From: Gnetum montanum
Lineage: Eukaryota > Streptophyta > Gnetopsida > Gnetales > Gnetaceae
Reading direction: 5' to 3'
Assembly: GCA_015680685.1 (NCBI GenBank)
Contig: MNCI01020717.1
Location: 255,593 to 319,592, forward strand
DNA: 64,000 bases
How positions within the stretch are numbered: the stretch's first letter is position 1; every line of letters begins with the position of its first letter. The notes below the pieces were generated by a model. It had not been told where the DNA came from, did no database searches, and was given only the letters and a program-made list of their open reading frames with translations. Below are positions 36,609 through 46,829 of this stretch, in pieces. The translations under genes were made by a program, and so were the position numbers.

Positions 36609-37250
36609 GTGTTATCTATCACACAGTGTGACCATGGCTACTAGTTTGATTTAAAATTTTTATGGTTCATATGTTTTATATTTTTCTACATTTTACATTT
36701 TCATGCAAACTTAAATAGTAAAAGAAGGTCATGAGCTAAGACAAAAAATGAAATACATGGTCACAAAGTAAAACTACAAGAGTGAAGTTGTAAAAGAATG
36801 AAATAAACATTAAAGTAAATACTATGAATGTTGCCATGATGTAAACCAATCATAATGCATCAATAATAGAAAGAAGAAGATGTGACATAGTCACTAATTT
36901 TAGGCACTAGTGGAGCATTGTGTTTTTAGTTTTAGACCTTGACAAACCATTGTCTTGCTAGTTTTAAGCCTTAACATGTCGTCATATTGCTAGTTTTAGA
37001 CCTTGGTGGACCATTGCATTGTTAGTTTTAGGTCTTGGTGGACCATGTTAATTTTCTAACAAGCATGGGATAATCTTAAAAAGAAAATATAGGAATAGAA
37101 AAAACATTGAAACATGGTATAAGATCACAAAAATATACAAACAAGCTAATAAAGGAGGGGACTAGATGTTGATTGTAAATTTTTCACTTGATCTTTGATA
37201 TATTAAGGAATCCCTTCTACACAATTCTATGCTCACCATGTTGATGCCAC
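36609..37250. repeat. Spacer of F with worn GGCCATG minisatellite
   Basis: A CACACAGTGTGACCATGGC palindrome is near 36625. Four worn minisatellite units (TTTTAGACCTTGGTGGACCAT type) lie at 36895-37050. 37150-37250 matches the protease C-terminal end of C (46925-47000), but the protease core is missing. No coding frame. Confidence 0.65.
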
Positions 37251-37770
37251 TTAAGGAGGAATATGTATAACAAAAGGCTTCTTACGGACTAGAGGTGATG
37301 GTACACATATGATAAATGGCATTTTAGACTTCATGTTTTGAGATGGGGTACTAGTTGGTGGTACTTTGATGACAAACAATTTCCTAGGAGGGTTAGACCA
37401 TTTGGTTGTTGTGAATGAGGCTATCATATAACAGTCATTTTTGGCATTTGGAGAGTTAGGCTTATTCAATAGCTGCTTTCCATGGTCAATCATCTTTTGG
37501 AGGTCATCCTTCAAGTCTAGGTGGAAATTGGTATCATGACTAGCCATTCGATGATAATGGAAAAACCTATCTAGTCTGAAGTAGTTTTGTAGCTTTAAAT
37601 CATCTTTTGTTGCTATCATTGGATCCCTTGATATGCCACAAAGATGATTGTGTCTCTTACTAGACAATTTCTTATGTTGTCTACAATTGTCTCTAACCAA
37701 CTATTCTAAAAGCTCAAAGGGATTCATAAGCAACCTAGTGTACTTAGTTTTATCCTTCTGCCCAAAGTTT
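37251..37770 (-). pseudogene. Tat-type gag fragment F (nucleocapsid region)
   Basis: The frame at 37251-37700 contains RFFHYHRMASHDTNFHLDLK and DDLQKMIDHGKQLL, the nucleocapsid block also seen in A, B and C, then a Pro/Lys-rich linker (FVIKVPPTSTPS). It is closest to C (48218-48595). At about 37770 the match to C stops abruptly, and Athila-type gag sequence begins on the same strand. Gag N-terminus and protease are absent, so this is a fragment. Confidence 0.75.
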
Positions 37771-39087
37771 CTTAGTTCTTTTTCCTCTTCTTATTTTGAT
37801 TACTTGATTCCTTTTGTATTATCCTCTCCTCTATGATTTTTACATAAATCATAACTTTATCATTCATCAACTTCCACATCTTATCTATCCTTGCTTCAAG
37901 CTCATCGATAGACTTTTGTATTGGCAAGGTTTGTTGTTAAATTACCTTATTGAGAGCTACTTCTTTTTCCTCATCATAGATATGGACCATCTTCTTTTAA
38001 AGAGTTGGATCTTAATTATATTCCTCTACATTTTCTCATTTACATAGCTCTCCTTCTTCTTTTTCTACCCACTAAACTAGCCTTTGTATCTAATGGGCTT
38101 TTAGTTCATATAGCCAACCTTGGGCATAAATACCTAGGGTCTCCCTCATTTGATTACAAAGCCCATCTATGATGTGAAAAAGTTTCTCTTTTTAAGAGAA
38201 ATCATGACCTAGACATCTATATAGCACTGAATAGTATCTATCCAAGGCCACATCCAAGGGTTCATGATTTTCTTACTTTTACCCTTGGATTTGTTTTCTC
38301 AAGTTGGAAAATCTTACATAGATTTCATACTTTTCATTGAATAGCTTTAGCATTGTGAACCATCAATGAATGAAATCTAGTTCCAAATGATCTATACCAA
38401 ATTTTAGCTTCATCTATTAGTGTCCTAGGAAAGAGCTTAGGCTTTTGCCAATTATGTTCAATTTTTTTCAAGGCATAGGCATCATGGAAGGCTTGTAAAT
38501 GATGTTGTGGATTAGAATTGTAGACTCCCCTAAATTTAGGAATGTTTTCCATATCAAGCCATTTGATGTAGCTATCCCTTTGATGCCTTTGGGTTATTTG
38601 AACTACCTCCCAAATCTTTGTTAGGTCCCTAGTAGCTAATAAGGGTTCATCTGTGCTAGAAACATCATGATGATAATCTATATTTCTATTTGTCTAATTG
38701 TGATGATGTTATCTATGCTAGTTTTGATGTCTTTTATTTTTGCCTTGGGTTTGATTTCTATCTTTATCTTGACCCCATAGTGAAGCTATATCTCTATACC
38801 TACATTCATCTTTGTCAAAGCTAGATGTTGAAGAGGAAGAGGAAGCTAAGGAACTAGGAGAATCACCATGGCTCTTATATCGTCCTCCATGGTTCCTTGA
38901 TCTATCTTTTCTAGGTTTAGAGGAGGTCCTAGGTCTTGAGGCATTCCATGTAGTAAGGGTAGAAATGAGCATATGAAATTCCTACGTGAGGTTGTTCACT
39001 CTAATTCTCTTTAGTATAGAACCTATTTTTTTTCCTATGAGTGTTTTCATCATACATTGCATTATGGATCCTATGTGAAGAAGACAT
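37771..39087 (-). pseudogene. Athila-type gag of element E3, decayed
   Basis: From an ATG at 39087 (MSSSHRIHNAM) down. An internal deletion removes most of the N-terminal domain. A Ser-rich linker at 38840-38870 follows, then the capsid core at 38334-38552 (ENIPKFRGVYNSNPQHHLQA, then LFPRTLIDEA), and the helical part near 38090-38200 (RETLGIYAQGWL, then VEKEEGELC). All match N in order. The frame stops matching at about 37770, where it is joined to Tat-type gag. Stops are frequent. Role as for N gag. Confidence 0.8.
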
Positions 39088-39193
39088 GGTTTTATTGCAT
39101 GTAACTTCAAATTTTAAAGTTTTCTAAAAGATAAATCATTAATACCTTTACAATGATCATGTATAATATAACTAATCTAGATAACTAGGACCA

Positions 39194-39211
39194 TCCCTAG
39201 CAATGGTGCCA
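39194..39211 (-). promoter_or_regulatory. Primer binding site of E3, tRNA-Asp type, worn
   Basis: On the minus strand it reads TGGCACCATTGCTAGGGA, one base from the LTR. It has four mismatches to the tRNA-Asp complement, all transitions. Confidence 0.85.
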
Positions 39212-39212
39212 A

Positions 39213-39684
39213 TGATGAGTTGTGGATACCTCCTATGTCCAACCATACAAATCACAAGCGTTCATGCATGGTATAGTTGAATTTCATGAATGGGACTAGT
39301 TGTGCAACTAGATCATTAAGCATTGAGCATAGTTCATTGTCTTTCTACTTGGACTAGTGGTAGCTTGCTCACATATGGCTTAGTCCAAAGTGAGGCATAT
39401 GATGGTTGATGTTGTTTTGGCTTTATGCTACTCCTAATGATAATAGATAAATCAATTATTTAATCTAATTAACAACAAATAGATAAATGCTAAACTATCC
39501 TATGGACAATGAGTGTCCATTTCCAGCTTTCTGTACACATCCTAAACCCATGTATTCACTACTGTGATTATCAAGTGTTACACTACTCGGCAAACCAAGC
39601 AATAACGCTATTGGGATTACAAAGAAAATATGTGTTTATCCTCAAAACTAGTCATGCTCATTTTTCCAATTCATTAATATTTTT
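39213..39684 (-). mobile_element. LTR of Athila-type E3, first part (split by C)
   Basis: It starts TGATGAGTTGTGG and matches the E1 LTR in order (for example CTATTGGGATTAC against GTTACTGGGATTGCC). The match breaks at about 39680, where element C begins, and resumes at 52667. Confidence 0.8.
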
Positions 39685-41044
39685 TGTCATGGAAAATCTT
39701 GATCATTGAAAAAAACCAAGGGTTCTCAATCATAGGCAACCTCAACCCTAAATCCCCTACAGCCTTTATAAGAAAAATGGGATATAAGATGCCTTGGATG
39801 GTTCAGTAGATCACCTAAAAATGTAGGGGATGCAAAAAAAAAAAGGTGTAAAAGATGTAAAAAGATGCATATCTATAAAATAATGTACTAGAAATATAAC
39901 AATTATATCTAAAACTATACATAAAATGAAATCATAAACTTTACTAAATAAACAAAGAATGAGTTCAAAGGGGTGTACAAATTTGATGTCCAAGAGGGGG
40001 GCAAAGGGGGGTTCACTTGGGCAAGGGTTCAAAGCCTGTTGAAGCCACAATCAACTCCACAATCTGGTATCTCTACCACTTCTAATGCTATTGAACCTCC
40101 TTTGTCACTACCTTATATTTTCAATGTTGGTTACTACTAGGGTTAGGAAAATGTGAAGGATTAGGGTAGCCAAAGTGTACCATATTGGGATTTGAGGATC
40201 CTAGGGGGTAATATTGACACCCAAAGTTCATAGATCCTAAGGGGGGTAATAGGTTGTAGAGGTTCCATGCTACTAGGCACCAAGAATCTATATTTTTGCT
40301 AAGGAAGAAAGAGCTCTTAAATGCCAAAATGTAAAGAGTGATGAATTTTAAAAGTGTGTTACCTTGACATGGCGCCCAGGTTTGGTTTTTATAGAGTTAT
40401 GGCCATGATTTGGGCTAAAAATTATTGATTGATTAGCTACAAATTGACTATCAAGTTAATGAAAATTAGTTGCCATGTTTAGCAAGGTAGGTAAGATCCA
40501 CCCCCATGCATGCTAGCTATTTGGCCCCTCTACGTTGTCTGATCCCCTCTCTCCTAACTAGCTGATCCCCTCCCACTAGGGGAAGAGTGTCAATGTTGAA
40601 GGGGGATGGGAGGTCAATGTTGGGGATGAAGGTTAACCCTTCTAGGTTGGATCACCCCATTTTCCACACTAGGGGTAGGTGAGTTCTACCCACCTTGCAC
40701 TCCTCCATGTTGGCTTTAAAGTTTCCTAGCTAGCTTACCTCTGTGTAGGGGGTGTGTCAACGTAGAGAAATGTATACCCCCCATAAAACCCATCAAATTG
40801 CCAGTTTTCACATTCCAAAAGGCATTTTTGACTCTCCTAAGCCCAAATATAGATACTAGATGAATTTTTTCACTTGGTAATGAGGCATTGATCACTTATG
40901 AAGCATTTTTTAGCCTCAAAAGTATGAAATATTCAAGATTTACCCTTTATGGGTTACAAAATTCACATTTACAATAAAATATTACCTTGGGTTTAATGGG
41001 ATGGGATTACAAAGGTTTCAACATGAAAAGTTGATGGTGTTTCA
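39685..41044 (-). mobile_element. 3' LTR of element C
   Basis: Starts TGTCATGGAAAATC, ends GTGTTTCA next to a purine-rich tract (complement of TTGGCCCTCTTTGTTGG). It matches 51537-52666 and, more distantly, the B LTRs. Confidence 0.8.
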
Positions 41045-41984
41045 TTGGCCCTCTTTGTTGGTATCTAGAGGATTGACATGAGAGGCATTAACAAAGAATA
41101 CAAAACATCACTACAGGTCCACCACTGACGTCCCCTCTCCACACTTGATGAAGTCATGTTGAACCATGTCAAAGAGTGATTGTAATGATGGGATTGGGCT
41201 ATGATGGAGGAATGGTTATGGTAGTTAGGGAGATGGTCATGGAGGCTAACAATGCATCCCAAGTATTGTCATAATGGTTGTAGCATGGTACTAACATATT
41301 TTAAAGTGTTGGTCTCTTAGTAAATGCATTTGAGGAACTAACCACTTCACTCCAAGAGTTCTTCAACCATTGAGCTTTGAGGATTTTTTGGCCATTTGGC
41401 TACTTGGAAATTTGCTTTTCCTCTTTTTTTGTGGGGTGAAACCTTCATTAGGTTTCATTACCAGGGTTGGTTTGACATAGTTTTCTAGTCAAGTGAGTTG
41501 TGTTATACTCAATGGACTTGAGAGTTATCCCATCAAATGAAATACATTATGTTTGATGGACTTAATGATGTTCCCACTGAACAAAATATGTTACATTCAA
41601 GTGGACTTGAGGATGGAGTATGTTAAGGAAATATCATATTGATATAGTGCATTAGTGGAAAACATGAGTTAACATTGTTGCTTGAGGTATGGAAGACTAT
41701 AGTTAGGCTACAGGGTCTGGCTAAAGGAGTATTGCCATAGGGAGGATGATGGTACAAGTACTATTAACATAGTAGGACAAACTCACCAAATCTTGTGTAT
41801 CGAGATCACGTGATGATCTGCTACTGTAATGTGTTGCATCCTTGAGATGGCTTTAGGCTTCATCCTGCAAACACAACTCTAAGAGGATAAGAAAACCAAG
41901 AAAAAAAAAACATGTTACAACATTACAATGCATATATAGGCCATATGGAGAATAAAACCAAGCTACGTAAGTCATCAATGTTTC
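41045..41984. other. 3' untranslated region of element C
   Basis: It matches B 10095-11040, including the three degenerate 50-bp repeats at 41480-41610. No coding frame. At about 41950 the match to B ends exactly where pol should begin. Confidence 0.65.
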
Positions 41985-42270
41985 CAATTTAAGGTTGTGG
42001 TGGGCCATGATGCTAGTTTAAAGCCCTAGTAGGCTATGGTGTGAGCTTAAGGTCATAGTAGACCATGATGCGACTTTAAAGCCTTAGCAAACTATGATGT
42101 GATTTAAAGCCTCGACGGCTCATGATGTTGATTTACGGCCTTGACAAGCCATGGTATTACCAATTTTAGGCCCTAGTAGGTCATGTTTCCAATTTAAGGT
42201 CTCGTCAAGCTACGGTGCTAGTTTAAGGCCTCGCCAGGTCATGGTGTTGGTTCAAGGCCTCAGTAGGCCG
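41985..42270. repeat. GGCCATG minisatellite occupying the place of pol in C
   Basis: About seven units of about 40 bp of the TTTAAGGCCTTGGTGGGCCATGATGCTAG type, in varied states of wear. It lies between the 3' region and the protease-RT linker stub, where B carries RT to integrase. Confidence 0.85.
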
Positions 42271-43309
42271 TAGAAAGATTTCTCTCTATCATGAAAAGAT
42301 TTCATAAGGATCATTTGTTGTAGATCATCAAATTTATTAGCTTTGATCATTTGTTGCAACCTATTCATAATGACAAATAACACTATAAGAAAACATGTGA
42401 GTGTTAGATATAATCAGGGCTATATGATGGCTTTATGCTCCATTGAAAGGGTTTGATGAGGTCATGCGTAGGCTTAAGTTTTGGTGAGAAACTTGGTTTC
42501 ATGTGTTTTCTCCTTAAAATTATGGTTTAGATGGGAATTTAAAATAGGGGACCCTCCATGATGTTTCTGGCTTCAAGGTTAATAGTAGTTAGGCTATTTC
42601 AAGATATTATAGCTACATGGTGTAGTAATTTCAAGGCTCAAGGTTTGGATATTTAAGATCAACTTGGTTTGACAACATCATGAGAGAGGTTTACTTAGGC
42701 TTTAAGGCTAGTCTAATCTACTTCCTCATTTCCTTGGCTCAATTTGCATAACAACATAAGCACATTAAGTAGCACCTCTATAAAAAAATGATGAAAAGTG
42801 ATAAAAATCAATACAATAATGTCAACACTAATGCAAAATATCTTGGTAATAATGCATAAATGAGACAACATGTTGAAATAAAGGCCATGCAAGTATCCAA
42901 GTAATATTAACAGAGGCAATGTAAGGTGATGCAAGATAAAACATGGTTACACTTTACCAATTTAAGGCTTTAGTGGGCCACGGGGACATGTTGTCAAATA
43001 GTGGTCATGGAAGGTCAAACCCCACTATTTGACACCAATCAAAGGCTAAAAAAGGAAAATAAAATAGACAAAGAAAATATAATGCTATATAAAGGCTACA
43101 ATAAGGTTATTAAGGTCAACAATGCAACATAAGGCCAAAAACAAGTTGAAACATCAAGCAAAGCATGTTATAAATGATCAAACTTGGCTAATATAGGTCA
43201 AAAGAGGTAAGATTTTGCCAGTTTTAGGTCTTATTAGGCCATGTTTAAGGGATGTAGGGTTGTTAGATGGGTTTGGACATTAGTCAAGGTTGTTTTTGGG
43301 CTGTTTAGG
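42271..43309 (-). pseudogene. Remnant of the protease-RT linker in C, and noncoding interval
   Basis: 42400-42680 aligns with B 20340-20600 (for example the TTACTTAGGCTTTAAGG stretch against TACTTAGGCTCAAATG), but no frame is left. 42700-43300 matches B 20620-21280 and holds one or two minisatellite units (42958, 43215). This shows C descends from an element that had pol. Confidence 0.6.
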
Positions 43310-44517
43310 CCTAAAAAACAAGAATTTTGGAGCTTCTACGCTAATACCCTCTTACTTCTTCACTAAGCCCCCTCACCAGAGGGTATCTTAGTGTGTAGGA
43401 TTCCAAGGGGATGAGTTTTGGTGAATTTTGGTTAAATTTGATCATGCATGTGCATTCCCAGGGTTGCTAGTATTGTTGTTCATTGCCTAAGATTGGTAGT
43501 TGTCAATTTTAAGGATTTTTTATTATTATTTAGCTTAACCCCTTGTTTCCATGTTGAGCTCCCCCACAAGGGAAGTATGTCGATGTGCAGGATCCCATGA
43601 GGCTGATTTGTGACAAATTTTGATCAATTTTTGGCATGCATGTGCATTCTTGGGGGTTGTCGATGTTGTTGGACACTACCCAAGATCAAATCTTATCAAT
43701 TTTAAGGATTTTAAGTTAATTTTTAGGGTTACCCCCTTATTTCCAAGCTAAGCCTCCCCTTGAGGGGGTTATGTAAGTGTGGAAGACTCCAAGGGATTAA
43801 AAATTAACAAATTTTAATTAGTTTTGGGCATGAATGTGCACTCCTAGAATTGCCAAAGATACTAGGCATTGCCTAAGATCAAAAGTTTTCAATTTTAAGG
43901 CTATTTTATATGTTTTTATGGTTACCACTTGATTTCTATGTTGAGGCCCTCCTCTAGGGGGTAAGCTATGGGTGAGAACCAAGGGGCTAATTTTTGATAA
44001 ATTTTGATAAGTTTTGAGCATGCATGTACATTCCCAAGGTTGTCATTGCTGTTGAACATTGTCCAAGACCAAAAGTTGTTAATTTTAATGTTATTTTATA
44101 ATTTTTTAGGGTTACCCCTTTGTTTCCATGCTAACCCCCCATCCAAGGATGTAAACTAGAGGATAAGAACCAAAGGTCTAACTTTTGACAAATTTTGATC
44201 AATTTTGAGCATGCATGTGCATTCCCAAGGTTGTTGATGTTGCTAAGCATTGCACAAGATCAAAATTTGTTAATTTTAATATTATTTTATAGCTTTTTAG
44301 GGTTACCCCATTGTTTCAATGCTAAGGCCCCCCTCTAGGAAGTAAGCTAGGGGGTAAGATCCAAGGGGTCTATTTTTGACAAATTTTGATCAATTTTGGG
44401 CATGCATGTGCATTTCTAGGGTTGTCAATGCTCTTGAACATTGCCAAAGATCAAAATTGCAAATTTTAAGGTTATTTTATAGGTTTTTAGGGTTACCCCC
44501 TTATTTCTATGCTAAGC

Positions 44518-44518
<1 letters not shown>

Positions 44519-44559
<41 letters not shown>

Positions 44560-44561
44560 CN
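44519..44561. repeat. C-run in the 191-bp array
   Basis: 40 C followed by GC and an N, at the C-tract of the unit. Length is probably unreliable. Confidence 0.8.
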
Positions 44562-44743
44562 TAGGGGTAAGAATCAAGTGGCTAATTTTTGACAAATTTT
44601 GATTAGTTTTGGGCATCCATGTGTATTCTTAGGGTTGCCAGTACTATTGAACATTGCCCAAGATCAAAATTTATCAATTTTAAGGTTATTTTATAGGTTT
44701 TTAGGGTTATCCCCTTATTTCCATGTTGTGCACCTCCCCCTCT

Positions 44744-44786
<43 letters not shown>

Positions 44787-44787
44787 N
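44744..44787. repeat. G-run in the 191-bp array
   Basis: About 43 G ending in an N, at the G-tract of the next unit. Confidence 0.8.
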
Positions 44788-44963
44788 AGGGGGTGTAAGC
44801 TAAACGATAAGAAACAAAGGGTTGATTTTTGACAAATTTTGATAAGTTCTGGACATGCATGTGCATTCTTTGGTTTGCTGATGCTGCTAAGCATTACCCA
44901 AGATTAAAAGTTATTAATTTTAAGGTCATTTTTATAGGTTTTTAGGATTATACAATTGTTCTC

Positions 44964-44964
<1 letters not shown>

Positions 44965-44996
<32 letters not shown>

Positions 44997-45016
44997 GGGG
45001 GGGGGGGGGGGGGGGG
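44965..45016. repeat. C30-G22 inverted homopolymer
   Basis: 30 C directly followed by 22 G, both at the hairpin site of the unit. It could be real expansion or an assembly join of two runs. Confidence 0.8.
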
Positions 45017-45983
45017 ATGGGCGGGGGCAGGGGGTGTAAGCTAAACGATAAGAAACAAAGGGTTGATTTTTGACAAATTTTGATAAGTTTTGGGCATGCA
45101 TGTGCATTCCCAAGGTTGTTGTTGCTATTGAACATTACCCAAGAAAAATAGTTATTAATTTTTAGGTTGTTTTATGAGTTTTTATGGTTACCCCCTTGTT
45201 TCCATGCTGAGCCCCCTCTCCAGGGATGTTAACTAGGGGATAAGAACCAAGGGGCTGATTTGTGACAAATTTAATCAATTTTAGGCATGCATGTGCATTC
45301 CTAGGGTTTCTGATGTTGCTAAGAATTGCTTAAAAATAAAATTTAACAAATTTTAAGGTTATTTTATAGGTTTTTATGGTTACCTCTTTATTTCCATGCT
45401 AACCCCCCCTTCTAGGAGGTAAACTAGGGGGTAAGAACGAAGGGGTTGATTTTTGACAAATTTTGATCAGTTTTGGGCATGCATGTGCATTCCTATGGTT
45501 GCTGATGTTGTTGAACATTGCCAAAGATCAAAAGTTGTTAATTTTAAGGTGATTTTATAGGTTTTTATGGTTTCCCCCTTGTTTCCATGCTAAGCCTCCC
45601 ATATAGGAGGGTAAGCTAAGGGGTAAGAACCAAGGGGCTAATTTTTGACAAATTTTGATCAGTTTTGGACATGCATGTGCATTCTTGGTGTTATCAATGT
45701 TGTTGAACATTACCAAAGACTAAAAGTTATCAATTTTAAGGTTATTTTATAGGTTTTTAGGGTTACCCCATTATTTCCACATTTAGCCCTCCTCCAGGGA
45801 GGTAAGCCAAAGGGTAAGAACCAAGGGATTGGTTTTTGATAAATTTTGATCATTTTTGGCCATGCATGTACATTCCTAAGGTTGTCAATGCTACTAAAAA
45901 TTTCCCAAGATCAAAAGTGATTAGTTTTAAGGTTATTTTATATGTTTTTAGGGCTACCCCCTTGTTTCCATGCTAAGCAGCAC

Positions 45984-45984
<1 letters not shown>

Positions 45985-46027
<43 letters not shown>

Positions 46028-46028
46028 N
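45985..46028. repeat. C-run in the 191-bp array
   Basis: 43 C ending in an N, at the C-tract of the unit. Confidence 0.8.
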
Positions 46029-46649
46029 CCTAGGGTCTAATTTCTGACAAATTTTGATAATTTTGAACATGCATGTGCATTCCCAAGTTTTCTAGTGCTG
46101 AACCAAGATCAAAATTTATCAATTTTAAGGTTTTTTAATCATTTTTTAGGTTTCCCCCTTATTTCCACTCTAAGACCACCCCCTGCTCTAGGGGATAAGC
46201 CAACATGGAAGATCCCAAAGGGGCTAATTTTTGACAAATTTTGATTAGTTTTGGACATGCATGTGCATTCCCGATGTTATCAGTGCTATTGGGCATCACC
46301 CAAGGTCAAAACCTACTAATTTCAAGGCTTTTAAATTAGTGTTTAATGTTATTCAAGGCCCCCTGTAAGAGGGTAAGCCAAGGAGTAAGATTCAAGGGGG
46401 TTATCAACCACTGGAGGTCATGAAGGGGCACCATGGCTATAAATGCAAAAACTATGGTTACTGTAAGTTAGAAAGAGGATTTTTATGTTATACCCCATAA
46501 GCCCCCATGTTGGCCCCACATTGAAGAGCATGGAAGGGGGATTCACCAACGTGGGGTAAGGTTTTATGGTTGTGAATGATAGGAGGTGTGTCTTGGTCAT
46601 GGTTAATGTTTGGAACCCATTCTAAGGCTTATTTGGATGCTATTTTTAG

Positions 46650-46820
46650 GCCTTGAATGGCCATAGTGTTGCCAATTTAAGGCCTTAGCAAGCCATAATG
46701 CTAGTTTTAGGTCTTGGTAGGCCTTATTATTGCTAGTTCAAGGCCTTAGCAAGCCATATTGCTAGTTTAAGGCCATAGCAGGCTGTATTGCTAGTTTAAG
46801 GTCATAGCAAGCCATCATCC
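46650..46820. repeat. GGCCATG-type minisatellite of C, gag-proximal block
   Basis: Four units of about 38-40 bp (TTTAAGGCCTTAGCAAGCCATATTGCTAG type), at the same place as 29100-29262 in B. 46401-46650 before it is noncoding and resembles a B array unit (CCCATGTTGGCCCCACATTG). Confidence 0.85.
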
Positions 46821-46829
46821 ATATGTTGT

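Larger units (their letters stand above)
43310..46400. repeat. Tandem array of 15 units of about 191 bp in C
   Basis: The marker CATGCATGTGCATTC recurs at 43443, 43635, 43829, 44019, 44210, 44401, 44614, 44854, 45095, 45286, 45478, 45670, 45861, 46068 and 46256. Ten of the fourteen intervals are 190-194 bp and one is 188. The three longest contain expanded C or G runs. Each unit holds a C-tract/G-tract inverted repeat (for example CCCCCTCTAGGAAG), then TTTTTGACAAATTTTGATCA. Confidence 0.95.

Noticed and set aside
44376-45135. Open frames encoding Pro or Gly runs
   Set aside because: They are translations of C and G homopolymers inside the tandem array, partly through N; not genes.
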